Below, one piece after another: positions 15,951-24,004 of a stretch of 64,000 bases of DNA; position 1 is the first letter of the stretch, and each line of letters starts with the position of its first letter. The stretch comes from Ga0077555 sp041397775 (GTDB lineage: Bacteria > Pseudomonadota > Alphaproteobacteria > Rhizobiales > Hyphomicrobiaceae): positions 124,001 to 188,000 of the forward strand of contig JAWKWB010000010.1 of NCBI GenBank assembly GCA_041397775.1, given 5' to 3'. Both the position numbers and the translations under genes were made by a program. The notes beneath the pieces were generated by a model. It searched no databases. It saw nothing but the letters and a program-made list of their open reading frames with translations, and was not told the origin of the DNA.

Positions 15951-17045
15951 TCAGTCCGTGATCCATCCCTGTGCCACGGCCGCCTCGTGGCGGCAGCGCT
16001 CGGGGCCGCCCAGCATGTGCCGGTCGCGGCTGATGCGCTTGAACCAGAGCTCAAGCCCCATCAGCTCGGTGAAGCCCATGCCGCCATGCACCTCGGTCGC
16101 CTTCGTCTGCACGAAGCGTCCCGCCTCCGCCAGATGAGCCTTGGTGTGGCAGGCAGCGATGTGCGCTTCCTCGGGGATCGCGTCCTGGGCGTGCGCTGCG
16201 AACCAGACCATCGCCCGGCACGGTTCCAGCTCCGTCGCCATGTCCGCGCACATGTGCTTGATCGCCTGGAAGCTCGCGATCACGCGGCCGAACTGCACGC
16301 GCTCGCCAGCATAGGCGACGGCCTTGTCGAGCATTGCCTGCGCGGCGCCGAGCGTGTCGGCTGCCAGCATGACGCGCCCCGCATCGCGCACCCGGCGGGC
16401 GGCTGCCACCGCGTCGTTGCTGGCGTCGAGCACCTGCGCCCGCGCACCCGCGAACGTCACGTCCGCGAGCGGCCGCGTGCGGTCGAGCGTCGGGCGCATC
16501 GCCACGCCCACACCGCCTTCGCCGGCCGCCACCAGCGCCGCCTTGCCGTCCGGCATGATGGCGAGAACATGCGTCGCACCGGCCGCGTCCATCACGCCTT
16601 CGATGCGGCCATCGAGCGTTTCGCCCGTAAGCGTGGCCGTCGCCGTGCCCGTCTGTCCCGTGCCCCCTGCGAAGGCGACCGCGATGCGCATCTCGCCCGC
16701 GGCGATCTTGGGCAGCCATTCGGCCTGCTGGCTGGCGCTCGCCATCGACACCACGGCCAGCGGCGCCATCACGGCGGGTCCTGCGAACGCGACGGGGGCT
16801 GCCGCGTGGCCGAGCGCCTCGGCGGCCACCGCCGCATCGAGCACGCCGAGCCCGGCACCGCCATGTTCGGCGGGCACCAGAAGGCCGGTGACCCCCAGCT
16901 CCGCCAGATCGCGCCAATGCGTCTGCGAAACGCCCGTACCGGCCTTCGCCAGCGCCTTCAGGCGGTCGAGCGGCAGCTCGCGCGCCAGATATCCGCGCAG
17001 GCTCTCGTCGAGTAGCCGCTGCTCCTCGGTCAGTGCGAAATCCAT
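15951..17045 (-). CDS. Acyl-CoA dehydrogenase (short, second of a pair)
   Basis: 364-residue flavoprotein of the acyl-CoA dehydrogenase family. It has the N-terminal helical domain (MDFALTEEQRLLDESLRGYL), a shorter and glycine/alanine-rich middle domain, and the C-terminal helical domain with ERVQFGRVIASFQAIKHMCA and HGGMGFTE. AAGGGA, which is part of the end of the preceding gene, lies just before its ATG; the two genes are 4 bases apart and probably coupled. Such ACAD pairs often form a heteromeric enzyme for bulky substrates such as steroid side chains, so an alpha2beta2 complex with 17050-18273 is plausible. Confidence 0.92.
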   Translation of the reverse strand: MDFALTEEQRLLDESLRGYLARELPLDRLKALAKAGTGVSQTHWRDLAELGVTGLLVPAEHGGAGLGVLDAAVAAEALGHAAAPVAFAGPAVMAPLAVVSMASASQQAEWLPKIAAGEMRIAVAFAGGTGQTGTATATLTGETLDGRIEGVMDAAGATHVLAIMPDGKAALVAAGEGGVGVAMRPTLDRTRPLADVTFAGARAQVLDASNDAVAAARRVRDAGRVMLAADTLGAAQAMLDKAVAYAGERVQFGRVIASFQAIKHMCADMATELEPCRAMVWFAAHAQDAIPEEAHIAACHTKAHLAEAGRFVQTKATEVHGGMGFTELMGLELWFKRISRDRHMLGGPERCRHEAAVAQGWITD

Positions 17046-17049
17046 CTGC

Positions 17050-18273
17050 TTATCCCTTGTTGGCCGGCGCTGCGGCCTTGGGCTCGCGCGGCATGCCGAG
17101 CCCGCGCTCGGAGATGATGTTCTTCTGGATCTGGCTCGAACCGCCGCCGATGATGAGGCCCAGGTCGTACATGTGGTCCGTGTGCCAGGCCGTCGCGTCG
17201 TCGTCCTCCTCCCCCGTGGCGTCGTCGTGGGGATCGAATGCGAGGCCGGCCGCACCGTAGACGTCGACGGCGAGCGACGACAGGCGGTAGCCCATCTCCG
17301 TGCCATAGAGCTTCACGACCATGCGTCGGATGCCCGAATCGATGCCCTTGGCCTGCTCGGTCAGAAGCCGCAGCTGATGATACTTGGAAGCCATCACTTC
17401 GCCCTGCAACTTGAGCAAGCGGTCGCGATATTCCGGCATGTCGATGAGGCGCACGCCGTCGATTTGCGTCGACTGCATCAGGCGGGCGATGCGATGCACC
17501 CGGCTCATGAACTTGTTGGCGTCGCCCAGCATCATCCGTTCGTACTTCAGCGTGATGTTGGCGACCGCCCAGCCGTCGCCGCGCCCCATCACGATCTGGT
17601 CGGCGGGCACGCGCACGTCCGTGAAGAACACTTCGTTGAAGGTCGCCTTGCCCGTCATCGTCACCAGCGGCCTCACCTCGATGCCCGGCGTCTTCATGGA
17701 CAACAGCAGGTAGGAAAGGCCCTGGTGCTTCGGCTTGTCCGGCTCGGTGCGGCACAGGAGGAACATCCAGTCGGCGTAGTGCGCGGAGCTGGTCCAGATC
17801 TTCTGCCCGTTGACCACGAAATCATCGCCGTCGCGCACGGCCTTCGTCTGTACGTTGGCGAGGTCCGAGCCCGCGCCCGGCTCCGAGTAGCCCTGGCACC
17901 AGATCACCTCGCCGCGGATGGTCGGTCCGATCCATTGCGCGCGCTGCGCCTCGGTGCCGACCTCGAGCAGCGTCGGCACCAGCATCGAGATGCCCTGGCT
18001 CATGATGCCCGGCGAGACGCCCGCCCGCGACAGTGTTTCGGCGATGATCGCCGTCTCCATCACGTCGGGCTCGGCGCCGAAACCGCCATAGGTCGTAGGC
18101 ACGGTTCGCGCCGTATAGCCGCGCTCCACGAGCAGCCGCTGCCACGCCAGCGTGCGCGCGTCCGGTTTCCGGCGCACACCCCCCGCACGGGGCGACGTCG
18201 CGCCGTGCTCGGCGAGGAAGGCGGCCAACTCCGCCTGCAGCGCGCGATATTTCTCCGAATAGCTGAGATCCAT
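17050..18273 (-). CDS. Acyl-CoA dehydrogenase (first of a pair)
   Basis: 407-residue acyl-CoA dehydrogenase with the FAD-site block CQGYSEPGAGSDLA, the middle-domain VVNGQKIWTSSAHYADW, and a C-terminal region ending LIIGGGSSQIQKNIISERGL, where a catalytic Glu is often found in other family members. A loop rich in Asp and Glu (ATGEEDDDATAW) is unusual. It heads the two-gene operon and diverges from a cupin gene across 189 bases. The substrate is not readable; pairing with the adjacent short ACAD resembles fadE pairs for sterol or branched acyl-CoA oxidation. Confidence 0.93.
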   Translation of the reverse strand: MDLSYSEKYRALQAELAAFLAEHGATSPRAGGVRRKPDARTLAWQRLLVERGYTARTVPTTYGGFGAEPDVMETAIIAETLSRAGVSPGIMSQGISMLVPTLLEVGTEAQRAQWIGPTIRGEVIWCQGYSEPGAGSDLANVQTKAVRDGDDFVVNGQKIWTSSAHYADWMFLLCRTEPDKPKHQGLSYLLLSMKTPGIEVRPLVTMTGKATFNEVFFTDVRVPADQIVMGRGDGWAVANITLKYERMMLGDANKFMSRVHRIARLMQSTQIDGVRLIDMPEYRDRLLKLQGEVMASKYHQLRLLTEQAKGIDSGIRRMVVKLYGTEMGYRLSSLAVDVYGAAGLAFDPHDDATGEEDDDATAWHTDHMYDLGLIIGGGSSQIQKNIISERGLGMPREPKAAAPANKG

Positions 18274-18462
18274 GGCGTCTCCTCTGCGGGCTCTTCGCGC
18301 TGCAAGTCTTGCTGCGGCGGCCCTTGCTGGTCCCGAGCTTCACATTGCCGCCCGGCTTTGGCAACGCCGCAGGCGCCGTGCGTCGTGCGCTGGGTTTGAC
18401 AATCTTCCAGCCAAGGTGACACGTTTCCATCACGATCATCTCGATGACATCGGAGAAGCACA

Positions 18463-18873
18463 ATGCCAGCCAACACGCCCTTCCTCGAAGGCGCAGACGC
18501 ACTGGGCCCGCTCGCCTCCCGGTATCTGAATGTCGCCGACCTGCCCTGGCAGGAGACGCGCTTTCCCGGCGTCACCATGAAAGTGCTGCTCGAGGACAAG
18601 GACAGCGGCCTCGTCACGGGGCTGTTCCGCTTCGCGCCCGGCGCCACGCTGCCCTACCACGAGCACGTCGAGATCGAGCAGAGCTGGGTGCTCGAAGGTT
18701 CCCTGCGCGACGACGAAGGCGTGGCGACGGCGGGCAACTTCGTCTGGCGCCCGGCCGGCAACCGCCACGCCGCGCATTCGCCCGACGGCTGTCTCGTGCT
18801 CAGCATGTTCCTGAAGCCCAACAAGTTCCTCGACAAGAACACGGACGGCTGGGCCACCGGCAGCGGCACCTGA
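18463..18873 (+). CDS. ChrR-like cupin domain protein
   Basis: 136-residue single cupin. Metal-binding residues are visible in LPYHEHVEIEQSWVLEGSL (two His and Glu) with a later His in GNRHAAHSPDGC. This pattern resembles the cupin half of the anti-sigma factor ChrR and small dioxygenases, but the zinc-finger anti-sigma domain is missing. ATG 18463 follows GGAGAAGCACA. It is divergent from the ACAD pair. The function is unknown; a small metal-dependent enzyme or sensor is possible. Confidence 0.82.
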   Translation: MPANTPFLEGADALGPLASRYLNVADLPWQETRFPGVTMKVLLEDKDSGLVTGLFRFAPGATLPYHEHVEIEQSWVLEGSLRDDEGVATAGNFVWRPAGNRHAAHSPDGCLVLSMFLKPNKFLDKNTDGWATGSGT

Positions 18874-18883
18874 GCTGCCCGTC

Positions 18884-19243
18884 TCAGTCGGTGTCGATGT
18901 GGAACTTGTGCAGGAAACGATGCACGACGGGCGCCAGTATCATGCCCGTCGTCGCAACCAGCATCAGCCCCGAGTAGAGCGCGTAGATGCCTGCGAAAAT
19001 CTTGCCGGCATGCGTGCTCATCTGGGCCACCGGTCCCATCCCCGACAGGATCATCGCCGCGTTCAGGAATCCGTCGACGACGCTCAGCCCCTCGAAATGG
19101 CAATAGCCCCAGACACCCGCCGCCAGGGAGAGCGCGACGACGAGGGACGCTGCCGCGACCGATAGGATGAGGCGACCGATGAAGCGCGACGTGGGCGCCA
19201 GCGGCTCCTCGCGGCTTTCCAGATCCAGCATGTCTTTTGGCAT
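18884..19243 (-). CDS. Small three-helix membrane protein, hypothetical
   Basis: 119 residues with three hydrophobic segments: about 23-47 (RLILSVAAASLVVALSLAAG), 60-75, and 85-105 (IFAGIYALYSGLMLVATTGM). The N-terminus is cytosolic-looking and acidic, and the tail HRFLHKFHIDTD is His-rich. I do not assign a family. The layout of GFLNAAMILSGMGPV between helices recalls two-helix ion-channel pore regions but lacks a clear selectivity filter. ATG at 19243 follows GGGGGA. It converges with the cupin gene and diverges from the second monooxygenase. Confidence 0.7.
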   Translation of the reverse strand: MPKDMLDLESREEPLAPTSRFIGRLILSVAAASLVVALSLAAGVWGYCHFEGLSVVDGFLNAAMILSGMGPVAQMSTHAGKIFAGIYALYSGLMLVATTGMILAPVVHRFLHKFHIDTD

Positions 19244-19469
19244 GTCCTGATCCCCCGTCGGTGCCCTCGCAGGTGGGCATGGGAATGGGGGGCGATGCAA
19301 GTCGCGGACAGCAATATCGCAGGGGAAAACCGCAGGAAAATCGACCGCAAGGCCGCTGCGCCCGCCTGGGCCGGCGACGCCCGGCCAGGCGGGGCAATGA
19401 GCTGTCGCGCAGGCGTGATCACATGCGCTAGGATCGCGCCAAATCTGGAAATCGCTGGGGATTAAAGAA

Positions 19470-21116
19470 ATGCAGGACGTGCAGGTGGCTGGCGGAAAGT
19501 TCGCCCGGGCCGGAACCGGAGAGCCCGATGCGATCATCATCGGAGCCGGCATTTCCGGGATGTTCATGCTCTACCGCCTCCGCGAGCTGGGGCTGTGCGC
19601 GAAGGTCTTCGAGGCCGGAACCGATGTCGGCGGCACGTGGTATTGGAACCGCTATCCCGGCGCTCGCTTCGACAGTGAGAGCTGGACCTATGGCTACAGC
19701 TTTTCCAAGGAGCTGATGCAGGAGTGGGACTGGAAGGAGCACTTCTCGCCCCAGCCCGATACGCTGGCCTACCTCAACCACGTCGCCGACAAGTTCGATC
19801 TGCGCCGCGACATCCAGTTCGAGAGCCGCGTGAAGTCCGCGCACTGGAACGATGCCGCCAACACCTGGACGGTCACGCTGGAAAGCGGTGAGACGGCCTC
19901 CGCGCCACTGCTGTTCACCGCCATGGGCGTTCTTTCCTCTCCGACGTTGCCCGCAATCCCCGGCCGCGACAGCTTCGCAGGCCCCACCTATCACCCGGGC
20001 CTGTGGCCGCACGAGAAGGTCGATTTCACGGGCAAGCGCGTCGGCATCATCGGCACGGGCGCGACCGCCATCCAGGCGATCCCAGAAATCGCCAAGGAGG
20101 CCAGGCAGCTCACCGTCTTCCAGCGCCGGCCGAACTGGGCGGCTCCGCTGCACAACTCCAAAATCGGCAAGGCGGAGATGGAGGAGATCAAGACCCGCTA
20201 CGACGAGATCTACGCCCAGTGCCGCGCCACGGCCACCTCGTTCATCCACAACGCCGATCCGCGCGCCACCTTCGAGGTGTCGCCCGAGGAGCGCGAGGCG
20301 TTCTGGGAAAAGCTCTATGCATCGCCGGGCTTCGGCATCTGGGTCGGCAATTTCCGCGACATCCTGATCGACGAGAAGGCCAACGCCGAGATCTCCAGGT
20401 TCGTCGCCCGCAAGATCCGCGAGCGCGTGAAGGACCCCGAGGTGGCCGAGCTGCTGGTGCCGAAGGATCATGGCTTCGGCACCCGCCGCGTGCCACTCGA
20501 GAGCGGCTACTTCGAGGCCTACAATCGCGACAACGTGCTGCTGGTCGACATCATGAAGGACCAGCCGCTGGAGTGCATCACGCCCAGGGGCGTGAAGACC
20601 TCGAAACAGGAGTACGAGTTCGACATCCTGATCTACTCGACAGGCTTCGACGGCGTCACCGGTGCCTTCGACCGGGTGGACTTCCGCGGGCCTGGTGGCG
20701 TGCGCCTCAACGACATCTGGGTGGACGGCCAGCCGCGCACCTTCCTCGGCATGCTGGCGCAAGGCTTCCCCAACCTGCTGATGGTGCTGGGTCCCCACAC
20801 CGCGCGTGGCAACATTCCCCACGGCATCGAGCATTGCGTGGAGTGGCAGACGGGTCTGGTGCGTTTCATGCTCGAGCACGGCCACACCCGCGTGGAAGCC
20901 CAGCCCGAGGCCGTCGCGGACTGGACGAACACGGTGCTCAAGGCATCCGAGCGCCTGCTCTCGCAGAACGTCGATTCCTGGCAGACCGGCGTCAACCGCA
21001 ACGTCGAAGGACGCCTCGTCCGCCGCGTGCTCGGCTACAACGGCCACGCCGCCACCTACCGCAAGAAGACCGACGAGGTCGCAGCACTGGGCTACAAGGA
21101 ATTGAACTTCCGCTGA
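19470..21116 (+). CDS. Type I Baeyer-Villiger monooxygenase (second copy)
   Basis: 548-residue FAD/NADPH monooxygenase of the same subfamily as the 11952 gene. The Rossmann motif GAGISG is at 25-30, GGTWYWNRYPGAR near 54-66, the fingerprint F169-x-G-x3-H175-x3-W179-P is intact, and IGTGATAIQ forms the second nucleotide site. The two copies align over their full length by eye but differ at many positions, so this is an old duplication or two acquisitions. It has its own 226-base upstream region and ends 54 bases from a convergent dehydrogenase gene. Confidence 0.95.
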   Translation: MQDVQVAGGKFARAGTGEPDAIIIGAGISGMFMLYRLRELGLCAKVFEAGTDVGGTWYWNRYPGARFDSESWTYGYSFSKELMQEWDWKEHFSPQPDTLAYLNHVADKFDLRRDIQFESRVKSAHWNDAANTWTVTLESGETASAPLLFTAMGVLSSPTLPAIPGRDSFAGPTYHPGLWPHEKVDFTGKRVGIIGTGATAIQAIPEIAKEARQLTVFQRRPNWAAPLHNSKIGKAEMEEIKTRYDEIYAQCRATATSFIHNADPRATFEVSPEEREAFWEKLYASPGFGIWVGNFRDILIDEKANAEISRFVARKIRERVKDPEVAELLVPKDHGFGTRRVPLESGYFEAYNRDNVLLVDIMKDQPLECITPRGVKTSKQEYEFDILIYSTGFDGVTGAFDRVDFRGPGGVRLNDIWVDGQPRTFLGMLAQGFPNLLMVLGPHTARGNIPHGIEHCVEWQTGLVRFMLEHGHTRVEAQPEAVADWTNTVLKASERLLSQNVDSWQTGVNRNVEGRLVRRVLGYNGHAATYRKKTDEVAALGYKELNFR

Positions 21117-21133
21117 AGGTGAAGCAGGCCGAA

Positions 21134-21163
21134 CCGGCGGCACGTGCGCGCATGCGCCGCCGG
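21134..21163. terminator. Hairpin between convergent genes
   Basis: CCGGCGGC/GCCGCCGG form an 8-bp stem between the second Baeyer-Villiger gene and the E1 beta gene. There is no U tract, so Rho-independent action is uncertain. Confidence 0.45.
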
Positions 21164-21170
21164 GTGGGGT

Positions 21171-22133
21171 TCAGGCGCGCCCCTTCACCAGCTCTGTCGC
21201 TGCGGACGCGATCATCTCCGCCGTCACACGCAACTGGTTCTCCAGGTTGGGTGCGTACGAGATGAGCGAGCGCGGCGACCCCAGGCGGCGAACCTTTCCC
21301 GGCACCCGCTCGGCCACCGTCGCCACGATCTCCGCGCCGAAGCCGCCGACCTGCACGGCCTCGTGCGCGACCAGCAGCCGCCCCGTACGCCCGACGCTAT
21401 CGAGCACCGCGGTCTTGTCCCACGGCCACAGGCTGCGCAGGTCGATCACGTCGGCGCCGATGCCGCCCTTCGCCAGGGTCGCTGCCGCCTCCGTCGCCAG
21501 GCTGGCCGGCGACCAGCTCACGATCGTGACGTCGTTGCCTGCATGGCGCACGCGCGCCTTGCCGAACGTGTACGTCTCTGCCGGATCGACGTCGCCCGAC
21601 AGCGCCCAGATGTCCTTGTGCTCGAGATAGACGACGGGATCGTCGCAGGCGATCGCGGCGCGCAGCATCGCGTAGTTGTCCTGCGGCGTGGCGGGGCACG
21701 CGACGACGAGACCGGGGATGTGCGTGTACCAGCTCTCCAGCGACTGCGAGTGCTGCGCCGCCGACGAGCGCCACATGCCCATGGGCATGCGGATCACCAT
21801 CGGCGCGCGCGACTGCCCGCCGAACATGAAGCGCGCCTTGGCGACCTGGTTGACGAGTTCGTCCGTGGCGCACAGCGCGAAGTCGGCAAAGCGCATCTCC
21901 ACGACGGGACGCGTGCCCGCCATCGCCGCGCCGAAGGCGGCGCCCATGATCGCAGCTTCCGAGATCGGCGCATCCGAGACGCGGACCGGCCCGAACTCCT
22001 CGAAGAGCCCCGCGTATTGCTTGAACACGCCGCCGCGTCCCAGATCCTCGCCCACGCACCACACCTTCGGGTCGGCGCGCATCGCCTCGGCAAGCGCCAG
22101 CTTTGCGGCTTCGGCATAGGTCATCACGGGCAT
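21171..22133 (-). CDS. 2-oxoacid dehydrogenase E1 beta subunit
   Basis: 320-residue transketolase-like beta subunit of a pyruvate/acetoin/branched-chain 2-oxoacid dehydrogenase E1. It has GEDLGRGGVFKQYAGL, VSDAPISEAAIMGAAFGAAM, the cofactor-contact block VVEMRFADF, and the C-terminal VAHEAVQVGGFGAEI. Its ATG overlaps the alpha stop by one base (TGATG), so the two subunits are made together. No E2 or E3 gene is adjacent, so the heterotetramer must use components encoded elsewhere or act differently. Confidence 0.93.
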   Translation of the reverse strand: MPVMTYAEAAKLALAEAMRADPKVWCVGEDLGRGGVFKQYAGLFEEFGPVRVSDAPISEAAIMGAAFGAAMAGTRPVVEMRFADFALCATDELVNQVAKARFMFGGQSRAPMVIRMPMGMWRSSAAQHSQSLESWYTHIPGLVVACPATPQDNYAMLRAAIACDDPVVYLEHKDIWALSGDVDPAETYTFGKARVRHAGNDVTIVSWSPASLATEAAATLAKGGIGADVIDLRSLWPWDKTAVLDSVGRTGRLLVAHEAVQVGGFGAEIVATVAERVPGKVRRLGSPRSLISYAPNLENQLRVTAEMIASAATELVKGRA

Positions 22134-23131
22134 CAGTAGGCCTCCTGCGCGGGCGATCCGACGTCCTGCACATCGTCGAACACGGTGTTGTCGGCAGGCC
22201 AGGGCGCCGCCGTCGCCTCGGCCAGCGCCTGGATCATTTCCGCCTGGGCATTCGTATGTGTGGACTGGATCGCGGCCGGCACCACGCCGGCCGATGCGAG
22301 CGTGTCCCGCTGGCGGCGAATGGGATCGTTCGTCGCCGCCTGATGCGCAGCCTCGCCTTTGGGCCGATAGGTCGCCGGATCGAAGTACGTATGGCCGTGC
22401 TGGCGGTACGTCCGCGCGTGCAGGAACTCGGGGCGCCCGCTCTCGCGGATGCGCGCCACGATCTCGGCCGCGAGGTCGGCGACCGCCTCGACGTCGTTGC
22501 CGTCGATCTCGTGCGTACGGATGCCGAACGAGCGGGCGCGCTCGGAAGCCCCCTGTCCCGCCGTCATCGCCTCCGTCCGGGTCGATGCGGAATACTTGTT
22601 GTCCTCGCACACGAACAGGATCGGCAGTTCGAATACGCCGGCCCAGTTCAGCCCCTCCAGAAACGGCCCGCGATTGATGGCGCCGTCGCCGAAGAAGTCG
22701 ACGACGATGCGGCCGTCACCCAGAAGCTTGGCGCCGTGCGCGGCTCCCGCGCCGATGTGGATGTTGGCCCCCACGACGCCGTTCGCACCGAGCATGCCGA
22801 TGCCGAAGTCGGCGATGTGCATCGAGCCGCCCTTGCCGCCACAGCAGCCGCCTTCGCGGCCGAGCAGCTCCTTCATCATGGCGGCGGGATCGGCACCCTT
22901 GGCGAGCGTGTGGCCATGGCCGCGATGCGTCGACAGGATCAGGTCGTTGCGCCGCAGATTGCACATCACGCCGGCAGCGACCGCTTCCTGCCCGATCGAC
23001 AGGTGGATGGCCCCCAGCACCAGCGCATCGCGCGTGGCAGCCAGTTCGGCCTGCTCCTCGAAGGCGCGGATGCGCTCCATCATGCTCAGCAACGCCAAGC
23101 CGCGTTCGCTGTCGTAGTTTCTGCCCGTCAC
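22133..23131 (-). CDS. 2-oxoacid dehydrogenase E1 alpha subunit
   Basis: 332-residue thiamine diphosphate-dependent alpha subunit. The THRGHGHTLAKG loop, GGKGGSMHI and the ThDP motif FFGDGAINRG followed by CEDNKYSAST are clear. It resembles acetoin or pyruvate dehydrogenase E1 alpha more than the longer branched-chain enzymes. The start is GTG at 23131, supported by GGAGGG 8 bases upstream; a later internal ATG pair would remove conserved residues. It is first in the two-gene operon. Confidence 0.92.
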   Translation of the reverse strand: MTGRNYDSERGLALLSMMERIRAFEEQAELAATRDALVLGAIHLSIGQEAVAAGVMCNLRRNDLILSTHRGHGHTLAKGADPAAMMKELLGREGGCCGGKGGSMHIADFGIGMLGANGVVGANIHIGAGAAHGAKLLGDGRIVVDFFGDGAINRGPFLEGLNWAGVFELPILFVCEDNKYSASTRTEAMTAGQGASERARSFGIRTHEIDGNDVEAVADLAAEIVARIRESGRPEFLHARTYRQHGHTYFDPATYRPKGEAAHQAATNDPIRRQRDTLASAGVVPAAIQSTHTNAQAEMIQALAEATAAPWPADNTVFDDVQDVGSPAQEAY

Positions 23132-23318
23132 AGGTCGTTCCCTCCATGTGTGCCGGGAGCATTCTGCCGCAGCCCGGCTTATCGATGTGTCTTCCCGTCA
23201 CGCGCGGGTTTTGTCAACGATGGCCCCTGCGTCGTCGCATGTCGCCACCGGTGCGATCCTAACCTTGCGGCATCGCATGTTTTGACCGGCGCGCCGTTTC
23301 CGTGGCACTTGATGCACC

Positions 23319-23930
23319 ATGGCAAGAACGACACCCTTTTTCGTGACCAACATCTACCGGGCGCAGATCGCGCGGCCGAACCGCATCGCCGAGGTCAAGA
23401 CCGAGTGCGAGGCGATCGCGGCCGAGGATCGCGCGGGGCAGGCGTGGTCGAAGCAGAAGAACTATCGCGGCTACACGTCCTATGCCTCGCTCAACGACCT
23501 GACGTGGCGCTCGCCGATCTTTGCGGAGCTGGCCAAGGATCTCGACAAGCACGTCGGGCTCTATACGCGCGCACTCGATCTCGATCTTGGGCGCGCGAAG
23601 CTCACGCTGGACAGCCTCTGGATCAACATCCTCGATCCCGGCGGCCACCACGCCGCGCATATCCATCCCCATTCCGTCGTCAGCGGCACCTTCTATGTCG
23701 AGATCCCCAAGGGCGCGAGCGCCATCCGCTTCGAGGATCCGCGCCTGCCGCTGATGATGGCGGCCCCGCCACGCCGCGCCACGGCACGGCGCACCAACCA
23801 GCCGTTCATCACCTTCGAGCCGAAGGCGGGCACGCTTCTCCTGTGGGAGAGTTGGCTCCGGCACGAGGTGATGATCAACGACGCCAAGCGTCCGCGCATC
23901 TCCGTGAGCTTCAACTACCGCTGGGGTTGA
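23319..23930 (+). CDS. Putative 2-oxoglutarate/Fe(II) oxygenase (TIGR02466 type)
   Basis: 203-residue protein of the double-stranded beta-helix oxygenase group. Candidate iron ligands are His residues in HIHPHSVVSGTFYV and the distal His in WLRHEV; PRISVSFNY supplies the usual arginine for 2-oxoglutarate. ATG 23319 is the first in-frame start. It is a single gene, diverging from the E1 operon across 187 bases and converging on the EthA-like gene. The hydroxylated substrate is unknown. Confidence 0.82.
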   Translation: MARTTPFFVTNIYRAQIARPNRIAEVKTECEAIAAEDRAGQAWSKQKNYRGYTSYASLNDLTWRSPIFAELAKDLDKHVGLYTRALDLDLGRAKLTLDSLWINILDPGGHHAAHIHPHSVVSGTFYVEIPKGASAIRFEDPRLPLMMAAPPRRATARRTNQPFITFEPKAGTLLLWESWLRHEVMINDAKRPRISVSFNYRWG

Positions 23931-23948
23931 GACCCCGCCGAAACGCGA

Positions 23949-23976
23949 ACGGCGGCCCCCTCGCGAGGTCCGCCGT
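23949..23976 (+). terminator. Hairpin after the oxygenase gene
   Basis: ACGGCGG/CCGCCGT pair over 7 bp around a 14-base loop in the 74-base gap between convergent genes. No U tract follows. Confidence 0.4.
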
Positions 23977-24004
23977 CGCTGTCGTGCACCCCGAGGCGCG
24001 GCCC

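Noticed and set aside
18396..18424. Promoter with TTGACA for the cupin gene
   Set aside because: The -35 is perfect, but at 17 bases the -10 region is ACACGT, too poor to call.
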